From Leclercia adecarboxylata (GTDB lineage: Bacteria; Pseudomonadota; Gammaproteobacteria; Enterobacterales; Enterobacteriaceae), in NCBI RefSeq assembly GCF_023639785.1, contig NZ_CP098325.1:3596001-3660000 (forward strand): DNA of 64,000 nt. The letters are read 5' to 3'. Positions 36,037 through 43,657 of this stretch are shown in pieces. Below the pieces are notes generated by a model. The model had not been told where the DNA came from and searched no databases. It saw only the letters and a list, made by a program, of their open reading frames with translations. Every line of letters begins with the position of its first letter. Position 1 is the first letter of the stretch. The translations under genes and the position numbers were made by a program.

Positions 36037-36277
36037 CATTAAGGATTTGGTTAAACTGGTTTGCATATGTGTAAGCATATTGTTTATTGCGGTAGTCATC
36101 GGCTATCTAATCGTTTCAGTAATCGTTTATTTTAAAATAAATGTATTTGAGTTCGATTGGAGAGAAGCTTTCAGTGATGCCTTAAGGAAAGGTATCGCTG
36201 GCGGCTTAATACTTGCTTTCGGCATCTGGATTAAAGCCAGGTTACAAGAGCGTAAAAAGAAAAAAAGAAGCAGATAA
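36023..36277 (+). CDS. Membrane immunity protein of the orphan CdiA-CT module
   Basis: This 84-residue protein has one long or two close helices at 10-38, an acidic loop FEFDWREAFSDA, another helix at 56-70 and a very basic tail (KARLQERKKKKRSR). It starts inside the orphan toxin frame, as cdiI does in cdiA. The helix - acidic loop - helix layout mirrors the proteins at 33052 and 33350, pointing to a membrane-acting cognate toxin. Confidence 0.7.
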   Translation: MEKINIKDLVKLVCICVSILFIAVVIGYLIVSVIVYFKINVFEFDWREAFSDALRKGIAGGLILAFGIWIKARLQERKKKKRSR

Positions 36278-36523
36278 AAAGACTATGAGGTATTAACGGG
36301 CTACCCACTGGCAAACGCGTGGCAGAAGAAGTATGGTTCAATACCAGCGGGCTATCGCCTGGTGCCCAAAATTCCGTTTGTAGTGGGTGGCGAATATGAG
36401 CCAGATAATCTTTATTTAGAAAAATCGACAGTAGCAATGCAAGCAAGAGCCAATATTGCATTGCAAATAAGAGACGTTCCTGATGGTAGCAACGTGCAGC
36501 TAAGGTTAATTGACAAAGACTAA
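36278..36523 (+). pseudogene. C-terminal fragment of an immunity-like protein
   Basis: Directly after, and in frame with, the preceding stop codon, 81 codons encode TGYPLANAWQKKYGSIPAGY, then LVPKIPFVVGGEYEPDNLYL and IALQIRDVPDGSNVQLRLID before a TAA. There is no start codon of its own near the 5' end. The text resembles the C-terminal part of SMI1- or DUF1851-type immunity proteins, which I recall only roughly. It is the stump of an earlier immunity gene, cut when the upstream cassette arrived. Confidence 0.6.
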
Positions 36524-36538
36524 TACAGGGAGTCGCAA

Positions 36539-36895
36539 ATGAAAATATTCCCCATCCTGTTCTGTTTCATGCTCTGCGGCTGTGTTGTTGGCAATATGGA
36601 TTCAACCGACTATCAATACGTGCGCTATGCGCAAACGTTTCAGAAGCCGGGTGCAGGCGGTTACACCGATAATGAACAGCGTAAAGCCGATCTCTACAGC
36701 TGTGGTGTACCTAAAAACGCCAATCTTGACGATGGCAGCTGGAACGGCGGCAGCTCTCGCCCGGAGGAAACGCTTCAGGAGGTGGTGGCAAGAAACGATA
36801 AAATCTCAGGCTGCATGAAAAGTAAAGGCTACAAGGTCTACGGATACGATGCGTGCGGCCCGCTTAAAGCGCCGACCGGCCTTTGCCCTAATTAA
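36539..36895 (+). CDS. Cysteine-containing lipoprotein of unknown function
   Basis: This 118-residue protein has a type II signal with lipobox LCGC (Cys at about 15). The mature part contains four cysteines that could pair, in LYSCGVPK, ISGCMKSK, YDACGPL and the C-terminal GLCPN. CAGGGAG precedes the ATG. Similar small lipoproteins are common near Rhs/CDI loci in enterobacteria, but I cannot name the family. Confidence 0.75.
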   Translation: MKIFPILFCFMLCGCVVGNMDSTDYQYVRYAQTFQKPGAGGYTDNEQRKADLYSCGVPKNANLDDGSWNGGSSRPEETLQEVVARNDKISGCMKSKGYKVYGYDACGPLKAPTGLCPN

Positions 36896-37179
36896 TATGA
36901 CCAATAACAAAGCGCCATGGACAGGTTGCGAAATGATTGTTGAAATACCCACAGAGAAAATAAGCATCAGCCCTAAATATGATGAATAATTGTGGTGCCC
37001 TACCAATATAGGGGAGGCAAATTCCAGGACTATTCCGGTCTTTAAGATTATTCCCTATTTTATCCCCCACCAAAAAAACCAACAATTTTATCGCCTTAAT
37101 TTGCAGTGGAATATCTCCCGCCTGATGGATGAGGAGATAGGGCATTACACATAAAAAATGACAACAAGGATTACGGAAA
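36896..37179. other. Intergenic region before the OmpX-like gene
   Basis: About 280 AT-rich bases. A 30-codon frame at 36897-36989 (MTNNKAPWTGCEMIVEIPTE...) follows the lipoprotein and may be a gene scrap. The right end carries the leader of the OmpX-like gene. No convincing gene or terminator is visible. Confidence 0.4.
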
Positions 37180-37740
37180 ATGAAAAAACTCTCTCTGGCG
37201 GTATGCGTTGCGGCGAGTCTGGCAAGCGGTACTGCTCTGGCGGATAATCAGACTGTTTCTGTGGGTTATGCGCAGAGTAACGTTGAAGACTTCAAAAATA
37301 TCCGCGGCGTGAACGTTCAGTATCGCTACGAGTGGGATTCCCCGGTCAGCCTGATGGGTTCATTTACCTATATGAGCGGCGATCAAGACCAGCATTATTA
37401 TCTGGCGTCCGACTCCATTAAAAACCACGTCGAAGTGAAATATTACTCCCTGATGGCAGGCCCGGCATATCGCCTGAATGATTTCGTTTCCCTGTATGCG
37501 CTGGGCGGCGTGGCGCGCGTGAAAGCAGACGGTCACACCACCTGGGTGAACGGCGGCGACAACTATACCCAGCGCGACGGCATCGATGAGAAATCCACCT
37601 CTTTCGCTTACGGCGCGGGCGTACAGTTCAACCCAACGCCTGAGCTGGCAATCAATGTCGGTTACGAAGGCACCACGGCCGACCTGGGTGATGATTACGG
37701 GATCGACGGCTGGAATGTGGGTGTGGGTTATCGTTTCTGA
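37180..37740 (+). CDS. OmpX/Ail/Lom-family outer membrane beta-barrel protein
   Basis: This 186-residue protein has a signal peptide ending ALA-DNQ (about residue 21). It is an eight-stranded barrel in the Ail/OmpX pattern: VSVGYAQSNVEDFKNIRGVN, then YYSLMAGPAYRLNDFVSLYA and an aromatic end VGVGYRF. It is somewhat longer than OmpX (171), mainly in loops. Family members affect adhesion, serum resistance and envelope stress. It is a paralogue type and not necessarily ompX itself. Confidence 0.87.
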   Translation: MKKLSLAVCVAASLASGTALADNQTVSVGYAQSNVEDFKNIRGVNVQYRYEWDSPVSLMGSFTYMSGDQDQHYYLASDSIKNHVEVKYYSLMAGPAYRLNDFVSLYALGGVARVKADGHTTWVNGGDNYTQRDGIDEKSTSFAYGAGVQFNPTPELAINVGYEGTTADLGDDYGIDGWNVGVGYRF

Positions 37741-37841
37741 TTGGTGCGGCCTGATGCCCTCACCCCGGCCCTCTCCCACAGCGAGGGGGTGAAAACCACC
37801 GCACCATCCCGTAGGCCCGGCAAGCCCAGCGCCGCCGGGCG
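37741..37841. repeat. Intergenic REP and CCCTC-type repeats
   Basis: Contains CCCTCACCCCGGCCCTCTCC with a partner arm near 37783, and a REP arm pair (GTAGGCCCGGCAAGC ... GCCGCCGGGCGTTAC) at 37811-37846. It lies between convergent genes and may serve as a bidirectional terminator. Confidence 0.65.
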
Positions 37842-38729
37842 TTACAGGCCGCACTGAGCCTGCATAATATGCTCAATAAACCGCGTGAGTTTCGGCAACG
37901 GGCGTAGATCCTGACGCCATAACAGGTGCACCGGTCGGGGCTGGGGTGTGTAACCTTCTAACACGCGAATCAGCCGTCCATTCGCCAGTTCGTCCGCCAC
38001 CAGCACCTCCGGTTGTAACAGTAACCCCGCCCCGGCAATCGCCGCCATCCGCAGCCCATACCCGTCGTTACAGCGCAGGATCGCATCGCGCTTCCAGCGC
38101 ACTTCCCCTTCCACGCCCGGCAGCCGCCACTCGTTGCGCGCGGTCCAGACGGTATGGGAGAGACAAAGATGATCCACCAGATCGTCCGGGGTTTGCGGCG
38201 TGCCGTGGCGGGCTAAATAGTCCGGTGCAGCGCAGATCACCATCCGGTACGGGCAGAGGTATTTCGCCACCAGATCCTCGGTATGGATCTCGCCTATGCG
38301 GATCGCAAGGTCTACCCCCTCCTCCACCAGATCCACCATCCGGTTGGTCAGATCCAGCTCGACGCGCACCGCCGGGAAGCGCTGCAAAAAGGTGGCGGTC
38401 AGCGGGGCGATCACGCATCCGCCGAACGACGTAGGCGCGGTCACCCGCAGCGTGCCCGCCGGTTCGGTGCGTAAGCGCTCCACCGCGCTTTCGGCGATAG
38501 CAACCTGCTCCAGCACCCGCTTCGCCTCCTCAAACCAGACCCGCCCGGCGTCGGTCAGGCTCTGGCGGCGGGTGTTGCGCTCCAGCAGACGGGTACCGAG
38601 CTGGCTCTCCAGCCAGGCGATGTACTTGCCCACCATCACCGCCGACATCGACAGCCGGGATGCGGCACCGGTGAAACTGCCGCTCTCCACCACGGCGATA
38701 AAGGTTTCCATGCCGCGAAACTTATCCAT
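37842..38729 (-). CDS. LysR-family transcriptional regulator
   Basis: This 295-residue protein has a helix-turn-helix at about 18-40 (GSFTGAASRLSMSAVMVGKY) and a CrgA-type effector domain. It is divergent from the SDR gene at 38828, with 98 bases between them holding two perfect dyads. It probably controls that gene and itself. Confidence 0.9.
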   Translation of the reverse strand: MDKFRGMETFIAVVESGSFTGAASRLSMSAVMVGKYIAWLESQLGTRLLERNTRRQSLTDAGRVWFEEAKRVLEQVAIAESAVERLRTEPAGTLRVTAPTSFGGCVIAPLTATFLQRFPAVRVELDLTNRMVDLVEEGVDLAIRIGEIHTEDLVAKYLCPYRMVICAAPDYLARHGTPQTPDDLVDHLCLSHTVWTARNEWRLPGVEGEVRWKRDAILRCNDGYGLRMAAIAGAGLLLQPEVLVADELANGRLIRVLEGYTPQPRPVHLLWRQDLRPLPKLTRFIEHIMQAQCGL

Positions 38730-38743
38730 ATTGCAAACCTCTG

Positions 38744-38760
38744 GTTAGTAATGTTCTAAC
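38744..38760. promoter_or_regulatory. Candidate LysR operator, dyad A
   Basis: GTTAG - TAATGTT - CTAAC is a perfect 5-bp dyad with a 7-base centre. It contains the T-N11-A geometry of LysR-type sites and lies 15 bases upstream of the LysR start. Confidence 0.55.
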
Positions 38761-38782
38761 TTTAGCCCAGTTTATCCGGCTT

Positions 38783-38799
38783 ATTGTTTGTTAAACAAT
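38783..38799. promoter_or_regulatory. Candidate operator, dyad B
   Basis: ATTGTTT - GTT - AAACAAT is a perfect 7-bp palindrome 28 bases before the SDR start. It lies about 39 bases from dyad A and may be the activation or a second repressor site. Confidence 0.5.
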
Positions 38800-38827
38800 G
38801 GGGGCTCACATCACAAAGGAGTCGGCT

Positions 38828-39430
38828 ATGAAAATCGTCATTATTGGTGCCAGCGGTACGGTGGGTCGCGCAGTCACAGAAGAGCTGAGTCGTCGTCATG
38901 ACGTCATTCGCGTGGGTCGCACTCAGGGCGATCATCAGGTGGATATCACCTCCCAGGCCAGCGTGCAGGCGCTGTTCGAGAAGATCGGCCCGGTGGATGC
39001 GATTGTCTCCGCCAGCGGCGGGCTGCACTTTGGCCCTCTGTCGACCATGACCGACAGCGAGTTTAACCAGGGATTGCAGGATAAATTGCTGGGCCAGGTG
39101 CGGCTGGCGCTCACCGGACAGCACTACCTGAATAAGGGCGGGTCGATCACTTTGATCAGCGGCATCGTTGCCCACGAGCCTATCGCCCAGGGGGTAAACG
39201 CCACCACGGTAAACGCCGCGCTGGAAGGCTTTGTCCGCGCCGCCGCCTGCGAGCTGCCGCGCGGGATCCGTATCAACCTGATTAGCCCGACGGTACTCAC
39301 CGAATCGGCCGACGCCTACGACGGCTTCTTCCCGGGCTTTGCGAGCGTGCCCGCGGCCACCGTGGCGCAGGCCTATCGCCGCAGCGTGGAGGGGGTGCAG
39401 AGCGGGCGGGTGTATACGGTGGGATATTGA
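38828..39430 (+). CDS. Atypical short-chain dehydrogenase
   Basis: This 200-residue protein starts at ATG 38828 behind AAGGAGT. The NAD(P)-binding motif GASGTVGRAV is clear. Where classical SDRs have Tyr-x3-Lys before ALEGF, this protein reads ATTVNAALEGF, so both catalytic residues are replaced. It may act as a non-classical oxidoreductase or ligand sensor. It is transcribed alone and ends in a strong hairpin. Confidence 0.85.
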   Translation: MKIVIIGASGTVGRAVTEELSRRHDVIRVGRTQGDHQVDITSQASVQALFEKIGPVDAIVSASGGLHFGPLSTMTDSEFNQGLQDKLLGQVRLALTGQHYLNKGGSITLISGIVAHEPIAQGVNATTVNAALEGFVRAAACELPRGIRINLISPTVLTESADAYDGFFPGFASVPAATVAQAYRRSVEGVQSGRVYTVGY

Positions 39431-39437
39431 GGGTGAA

Positions 39438-39460
39438 CGGGGCGAGTCCGTCTCGCCCCG
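39438..39460. terminator. Bidirectional terminator hairpin
   Basis: CGGGGCGAG and CTCGCCCCG form a perfect 9-bp stem with a 5-base loop between two convergent genes. Confidence 0.75.
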
Positions 39461-39467
39461 GTTAAGG

Positions 39468-40466
39468 TCACAGCCTGCGACGGATTTTTTCCACCATCGC
39501 CGCGGTAGAAATGCCGTAGCGGTCGTGCAGGGTCGGCAGCGCCCCGGCGTCGAGGAAGGCATCCGGCAGCGCCACGGTATCAAAATCGACGTTAATCCGG
39601 TTGCGCATCAGCAGCGACGCCACCGCCTCGCACAGGCCGCCAACGCTGCTGTGGTTTTCCGCCACCACCACCAGCCGTCCTGGCTTCGCGGCCTGCGCCA
39701 GAATGGTCGCCTCATCCAGCGGCTTGATGGTAGGCGAGTGGAGCACCGCCACGCTGACGTTGTCCTTACGCAGCTGCTTCGCCGCCTCCAGCGCCCGCAT
39801 GGTCATCAGCCCTGAGGCGATAATCAGCACATCGCTCCCCTCTTCCAGCAACGCGGCTTTGCCAATTTTGAACTGGTAGTTGTACTGGTCCAGCACCACC
39901 GGCACCTTGCCGCGCAGCAGGCGCATATAGACCGGGCCATCGTGCTCTGCCATGGCCGGCACCGCCTGTTCGGTGTCTATCGCGTCACAGGGATCGATAA
40001 TGGTCATGCCCGGAATGCCGCGCATAATGGCGAGATCTTCAGTCGCCTGATGGCTCGGGCCGTAACCGGTGGTCAGCCCCGGCAGCGCCGCGCAGATCTT
40101 CACATTGAGGTGCTCTTCGGCGATCACCTGATGAATAAAGTCGTAGGCGCGGCGGGTGGCAAACACCGCGTAGGTGGTGGCGAAGGGAACAAAGCCCTCT
40201 TTCGCCATGCCGCCCGCGGCCCCCATCAGCAGCTGCTCTGCCATGCCCATCTGGAAGAAGCGTTCCGGGTGCGCCTGGGCAAAGATATGCAGGTCGGTGT
40301 ATTTTGAGAGATCCGCCGTCATGCCGACGATCTCCGGGCGCTGCTCCGCCAGCTTCACCAGCGCGTGGCCGAACGGCGCGGCGCGGGTCTCCTGCCCCTC
40401 TTCAGCAATAGAGGCGATCATCGCCGAGGTGGTTAAACGCGGTTTTTGCTCGGTGGTCTGGCTCAT
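39468..40466 (-). CDS. Transketolase C-terminal subunit (split transketolase)
   Basis: This 332-residue protein holds the pyrimidine-binding and C-terminal domains of a thiamine-diphosphate transketolase. It shows MGMAEQLLMGAAGGMAKEGF with the activating Glu, GPSHQATEDLAIMRGIPGM and a final trans-fold. Its start overlaps the stop of the N-terminal subunit (TGATG), so both halves are made together. Split transketolases usually serve sugar-specific catabolic operons, not the pentose phosphate pathway. Confidence 0.9.
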   Translation of the reverse strand: MSQTTEQKPRLTTSAMIASIAEEGQETRAAPFGHALVKLAEQRPEIVGMTADLSKYTDLHIFAQAHPERFFQMGMAEQLLMGAAGGMAKEGFVPFATTYAVFATRRAYDFIHQVIAEEHLNVKICAALPGLTTGYGPSHQATEDLAIMRGIPGMTIIDPCDAIDTEQAVPAMAEHDGPVYMRLLRGKVPVVLDQYNYQFKIGKAALLEEGSDVLIIASGLMTMRALEAAKQLRKDNVSVAVLHSPTIKPLDEATILAQAAKPGRLVVVAENHSSVGGLCEAVASLLMRNRINVDFDTVALPDAFLDAGALPTLHDRYGISTAAMVEKIRRRL

Positions 40467-41311
40467 CACTGCACTCCTTCCGGTTTGTTCGCGTCCAGCA
40501 CCGCGAGCGCTTTTTGCCACTCGTCAGCGTCCACGCGGATAAAATGGTTCTTGTCGCGCTGCTCAAGGAAAGGCACGCCCTTACCCATCAGGGTGTCGCA
40601 CAAAATCACCCGCGGCTGGTTCTCCGGGTAGCGTTTTGCGTTATCAAAAGCGGTGACCAGCGCCGGGACGTCGTTGCCGTTGACCCGCTGCACGTACCAG
40701 CCAAACGAGGTCCACTTATCTTCCAGCGGCTCAAAGCCAAGGATCTTGTGGGAGTTGCCGTCCGCCTGCTGGCGGTTGATGTCCACCAGCACGATCAGGT
40801 TCGACAGGCCGTGGTGGGCGGCGGACATCGCCGCTTCCCAGGTTGAGCCTTCGTCCAGCTCGCCGTCGGACATGGAGTTCACCACCCAGGCATTACTCCC
40901 CTTGTGCTTCAGCCCAAGCGCCATGCCTACGCCAATGCTCAGGCCCTGCCCCAGCGAGCCGCCGGAGATCTCCATGCCCGGCGTATAGGTGGCCATGCCG
41001 GACATCGGCAGGCGGCTGTCGTCGGCGCCGTAGGTCTCCAGCTCCTCTTCGGGAATAATGCCCGCCTCGATCAGCGCCGCGTAACAGGCAATGGCGTAAT
41101 GACCATGAGAGAGCAGGAAGCGGTCGCGCCCTTCCCACTCCGGCTCATCAGGCCTGAAATTCATGCCGTGGGCAAAAGCGGTGGCCAGCACGTCGGCGTA
41201 GCCCAGCGCCTGTCCGATATAGCCCTGCCCCTGTACTTCGCCCATCCGCAGGGCAAAGCGGCGGATGCGCCACGCGGCGGCGGCGACCTGTTGAATCGTG
41301 GTATCAGTCAT
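40466..41311 (-). CDS. Transketolase N-terminal subunit (split transketolase)
   Basis: This 281-residue thiamine-diphosphate-binding half has RDRFLLSHGHYAIACYAALI, the phosphate-binding GDGE-like SMSDGELDEGSTWEAAM and the metal ligand segment VDINRQQADGN. It follows the SDR gene by 12 bases. With its partner it would transfer a two-carbon ketol unit from a ketose or ketose phosphate made by the upstream dehydrogenase. The actual substrate is unknown. Confidence 0.9.
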   Translation of the reverse strand: MTDTTIQQVAAAAWRIRRFALRMGEVQGQGYIGQALGYADVLATAFAHGMNFRPDEPEWEGRDRFLLSHGHYAIACYAALIEAGIIPEEELETYGADDSRLPMSGMATYTPGMEISGGSLGQGLSIGVGMALGLKHKGSNAWVVNSMSDGELDEGSTWEAAMSAAHHGLSNLIVLVDINRQQADGNSHKILGFEPLEDKWTSFGWYVQRVNGNDVPALVTAFDNAKRYPENQPRVILCDTLMGKGVPFLEQRDKNHFIRVDADEWQKALAVLDANKPEGVQ

Positions 41312-41323
41312 AATCCTGTCTCC

Positions 41324-42073
41324 TTAGTGGATCAGCATGCCGCCGTTGACGTCGAGGGTGATGCCGGTGGAGTAAGAGGAGAGATCGCTGCCGAGGAACA
41401 GCGCGGCGCGGGCGATATCCTGCGCGTCGCCGAGGCGGTTAAGCGGAATGCCTGCCAGAATGGCGGTTTTCATCTCGTCCGAAAGTTTGCCGGCGGTGAT
41501 GTCGGTCTGGATCAGTCCCGGGGTGATGCAGTTAACCCGCACATTATCCGGCCCCAGCTCGCGGGCCATCGCCTTCGCCAGCCCCAGCACGCCCGCTTTG
41601 GCGGCACTGTAGTGCGGCCCGCCGAAGATGCCGCCGCCGCGCTGGGCCGACACCGAGGAGATGCAGACGATGCTGCCGGACTGCTGGCCGCGCATGGTGG
41701 GAATAACGGCCTGGGACATTAAGAGCGTGCCGCGCAGGCTGACATCCAGCACCGCATCATAGTTTTCCCGCTTAATATCCATCAGCTTGATGGGCTGGGT
41801 GATGCCAGCGTTATTCACCAGAATATCGATGCGGCCATATTTGCCCAGCACCTGCTCAATGGCGGCATTGACCTGCTGCTCGTTGCTGACGTTCGCCGCC
41901 AGCCCCAGATGCCCCTCACCCAGGCTTGCCGCCGCCTGCTTACTGGCCTCTGCATCTAAATCAATAATCACCACTTTCGCGCCCTGTTCGGCATAGAGTT
42001 TTGCCGTAGCGAACCCCAAACCGCGTACGGAAGCCGCGCCGGTAATAACGGCGACTTTATCTTTCAGTAGCAT
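41324..42073 (-). CDS. SDR-family dehydrogenase of the transketolase operon
   Basis: This 249-residue classical SDR has TGAASVRGLGFATAK for the cofactor, NNAGI, and the catalytic YSAAK with Ser upstream. LDVNGGML close to the C-terminus is typical of FabG-like sugar or polyol dehydrogenases. Asp39 after the second strand (VVIIDLDAE) favours NAD over NADP. It probably oxidises the imported polyol or sugar to the ketose used by the transketolase. Confidence 0.9.
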   Translation of the reverse strand: MLLKDKVAVITGAASVRGLGFATAKLYAEQGAKVVIIDLDAEASKQAAASLGEGHLGLAANVSNEQQVNAAIEQVLGKYGRIDILVNNAGITQPIKLMDIKRENYDAVLDVSLRGTLLMSQAVIPTMRGQQSGSIVCISSVSAQRGGGIFGGPHYSAAKAGVLGLAKAMARELGPDNVRVNCITPGLIQTDITAGKLSDEMKTAILAGIPLNRLGDAQDIARAALFLGSDLSSYSTGITLDVNGGMLIH

Positions 42074-42109
42074 ATAATTACTCCAAAATATTGAGAGGTG
42101 TTTAATTTA

Positions 42110-43441
42110 TTATTTAGGCTCTTCCAGCAGCATAATCAGTAATAACCCAATGGCTGCGCAAACGCCGAAATAAATAAAGACGGAATTAAAACTTCCTGTT
42201 TTATCCAGCAGATAACCCGCCAGCATCGGTGAAACAAATCCGCCGAGATTACCGCCGCTATTAATAATCGACGCGGCAATCGGATAGGTTTTACTGTCCG
42301 CAATCGCCATGCCATAGGCGGTAAAAGCGGGCCAGCCAATATTTAAACAGAGCCCGACAAAAAACAGACCAATACAGACCGCAACGGTGCTTTGCGGAAT
42401 ATTGAGCATAATGACCATCATCAGAACGGTGCTGATGGCGGTAAACATCATGGTCGGTTTACGCCGGCGGCCGAGCAGCTTATCAGAGACGTAGCCGCCA
42501 AAAATTGCCCCGATAAACCCACCGATGCACGGCATACTCGCCACCAGCCCCATGCTCATAAAGGTAAAGCCTTTCTCTTTCACCAGGTAGAGCGGGATCC
42601 ACGTCAGCAGGCCATAGAGCACGCTCACCATCATGAAATAGGCCAGACAGTCGCCAAGAATATTCTTCGAGGTGAACAAGCCTTTCACCGTGCTGACCGG
42701 GGCTAAATCCCGCACGCGGATGAGCCGGTCGAGGCGGGTAAACGACGGAGAGATCACGATATTTTCTCGTCTGGTATCGGGGGTCTCCTGTCCGGCGGTA
42801 ATAGTTTTTAGTTCCGCCTCGGAGACAAAACTGCTCTCAGAGGGCCTCGTACGCACCAGCAGATACCACAGAACGGCAATGACCAGCCCGGGGATGGCGA
42901 AGGAGAAGAAGACCCACCGCCAGCCCCAGGTCATGGCGATCCACACCGCCAGCGGCGGCACCAGGATGGGGGCAAACATGGTGGCGGCAATATAGACGCC
43001 GGTGGCCGTGGCTTTCTCCTTTGGCGGAAACCAGTTATTGATGGTCGAGGCCAGCCCGACCGGGCACGGCCCTTCCGTCAACCCCAGCCCCAGGCGGATA
43101 AACTTCAGCCCCAGAACCGAGGTCGCGGTGCCCATCAGCCAGGTAAAGGCGGAGAAGCCAAATATCGACAGCGCCACCATGCCGCGAATACCCTTTTTGG
43201 CGATAAAAAAGCCCGCCGGGATCTGGCTCAGGGCATAGCCCAAAAAGAACATACTGGCAATCGCACCCGCCTCGAAATTATTGATATGAAACTCATCAAT
43301 GATAAAAGGAAGCACCGCGCCAATATTTGTTCGGTCAGCATAGTTAATGGCATAAACAATAAAAATTAATGCCAGCACAACGAAACGGTAATTAGTTTTT
43401 TTAGTGGCTATGTAGGGTACATCTTGTTCTATACGAGACAT
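42110..43441 (-). CDS. MFS transporter, anion:cation symporter type
   Basis: This 443-residue protein has twelve helices. NYADRTNIGAVLPFI in helix 1 and FGFSAFTWLMG mark the ACS family (ExuT, GudP, phthalate and hexuronate porters), suggesting an acidic substrate. It is the first gene of the minus-strand catabolic operon and divergent from the GcvA-like regulator at 43658. A sugar acid or related carboxylate is the best guess for the pathway substrate. Confidence 0.9.
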   Translation of the reverse strand: MSRIEQDVPYIATKKTNYRFVVLALIFIVYAINYADRTNIGAVLPFIIDEFHINNFEAGAIASMFFLGYALSQIPAGFFIAKKGIRGMVALSIFGFSAFTWLMGTATSVLGLKFIRLGLGLTEGPCPVGLASTINNWFPPKEKATATGVYIAATMFAPILVPPLAVWIAMTWGWRWVFFSFAIPGLVIAVLWYLLVRTRPSESSFVSEAELKTITAGQETPDTRRENIVISPSFTRLDRLIRVRDLAPVSTVKGLFTSKNILGDCLAYFMMVSVLYGLLTWIPLYLVKEKGFTFMSMGLVASMPCIGGFIGAIFGGYVSDKLLGRRRKPTMMFTAISTVLMMVIMLNIPQSTVAVCIGLFFVGLCLNIGWPAFTAYGMAIADSKTYPIAASIINSGGNLGGFVSPMLAGYLLDKTGSFNSVFIYFGVCAAIGLLLIMLLEEPK

Positions 43442-43537
43442 GTTTTACCTCATTATTCGAACACCGTATGTCGTTTTATTTTTTACGTTCAACGTCAATA
43501 TATCGGCTCACGAATGAAACGCCATTCAATAAACCTC

Positions 43538-43556
43538 ATTTATTGCTGAGATAAAT
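43538..43556. promoter_or_regulatory. Candidate regulator dyad shared with the yah region (site 1)
   Basis: ATTTAT - TGCTGAG - ATAAAT is a perfect 6-bp dyad in the 216-base space between the MFS operon and the divergent LysR gene. The 19-base element recurs with two changes at 52447-52465 between yahD and yahB. The T-N11-A geometry fits a LysR-type site. Confidence 0.6.
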
Positions 43557-43657
43557 TTGATTCGCGATACAGCTCAAAAAAATAAGATCGTCCTGAAATT
43601 GCCCGCCCCGGCGCTCAATGTTATGTTTTTTATCATTAATCATGAAAGGAGCCGGTT

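Noticed and set aside
22233-36523. Prophage or transposon origin of the CDI region
   Set aside because: No integrase, transposase, tRNA target or flanking direct repeats were seen; cassette exchange by homologous recombination explains the pattern better.
36888-37145. Minus-strand 85-codon frame between the lipoprotein and the OmpX-like gene
   Set aside because: No ribosome site and no recognisable features; it overlaps the 3' end of the lipoprotein gene.
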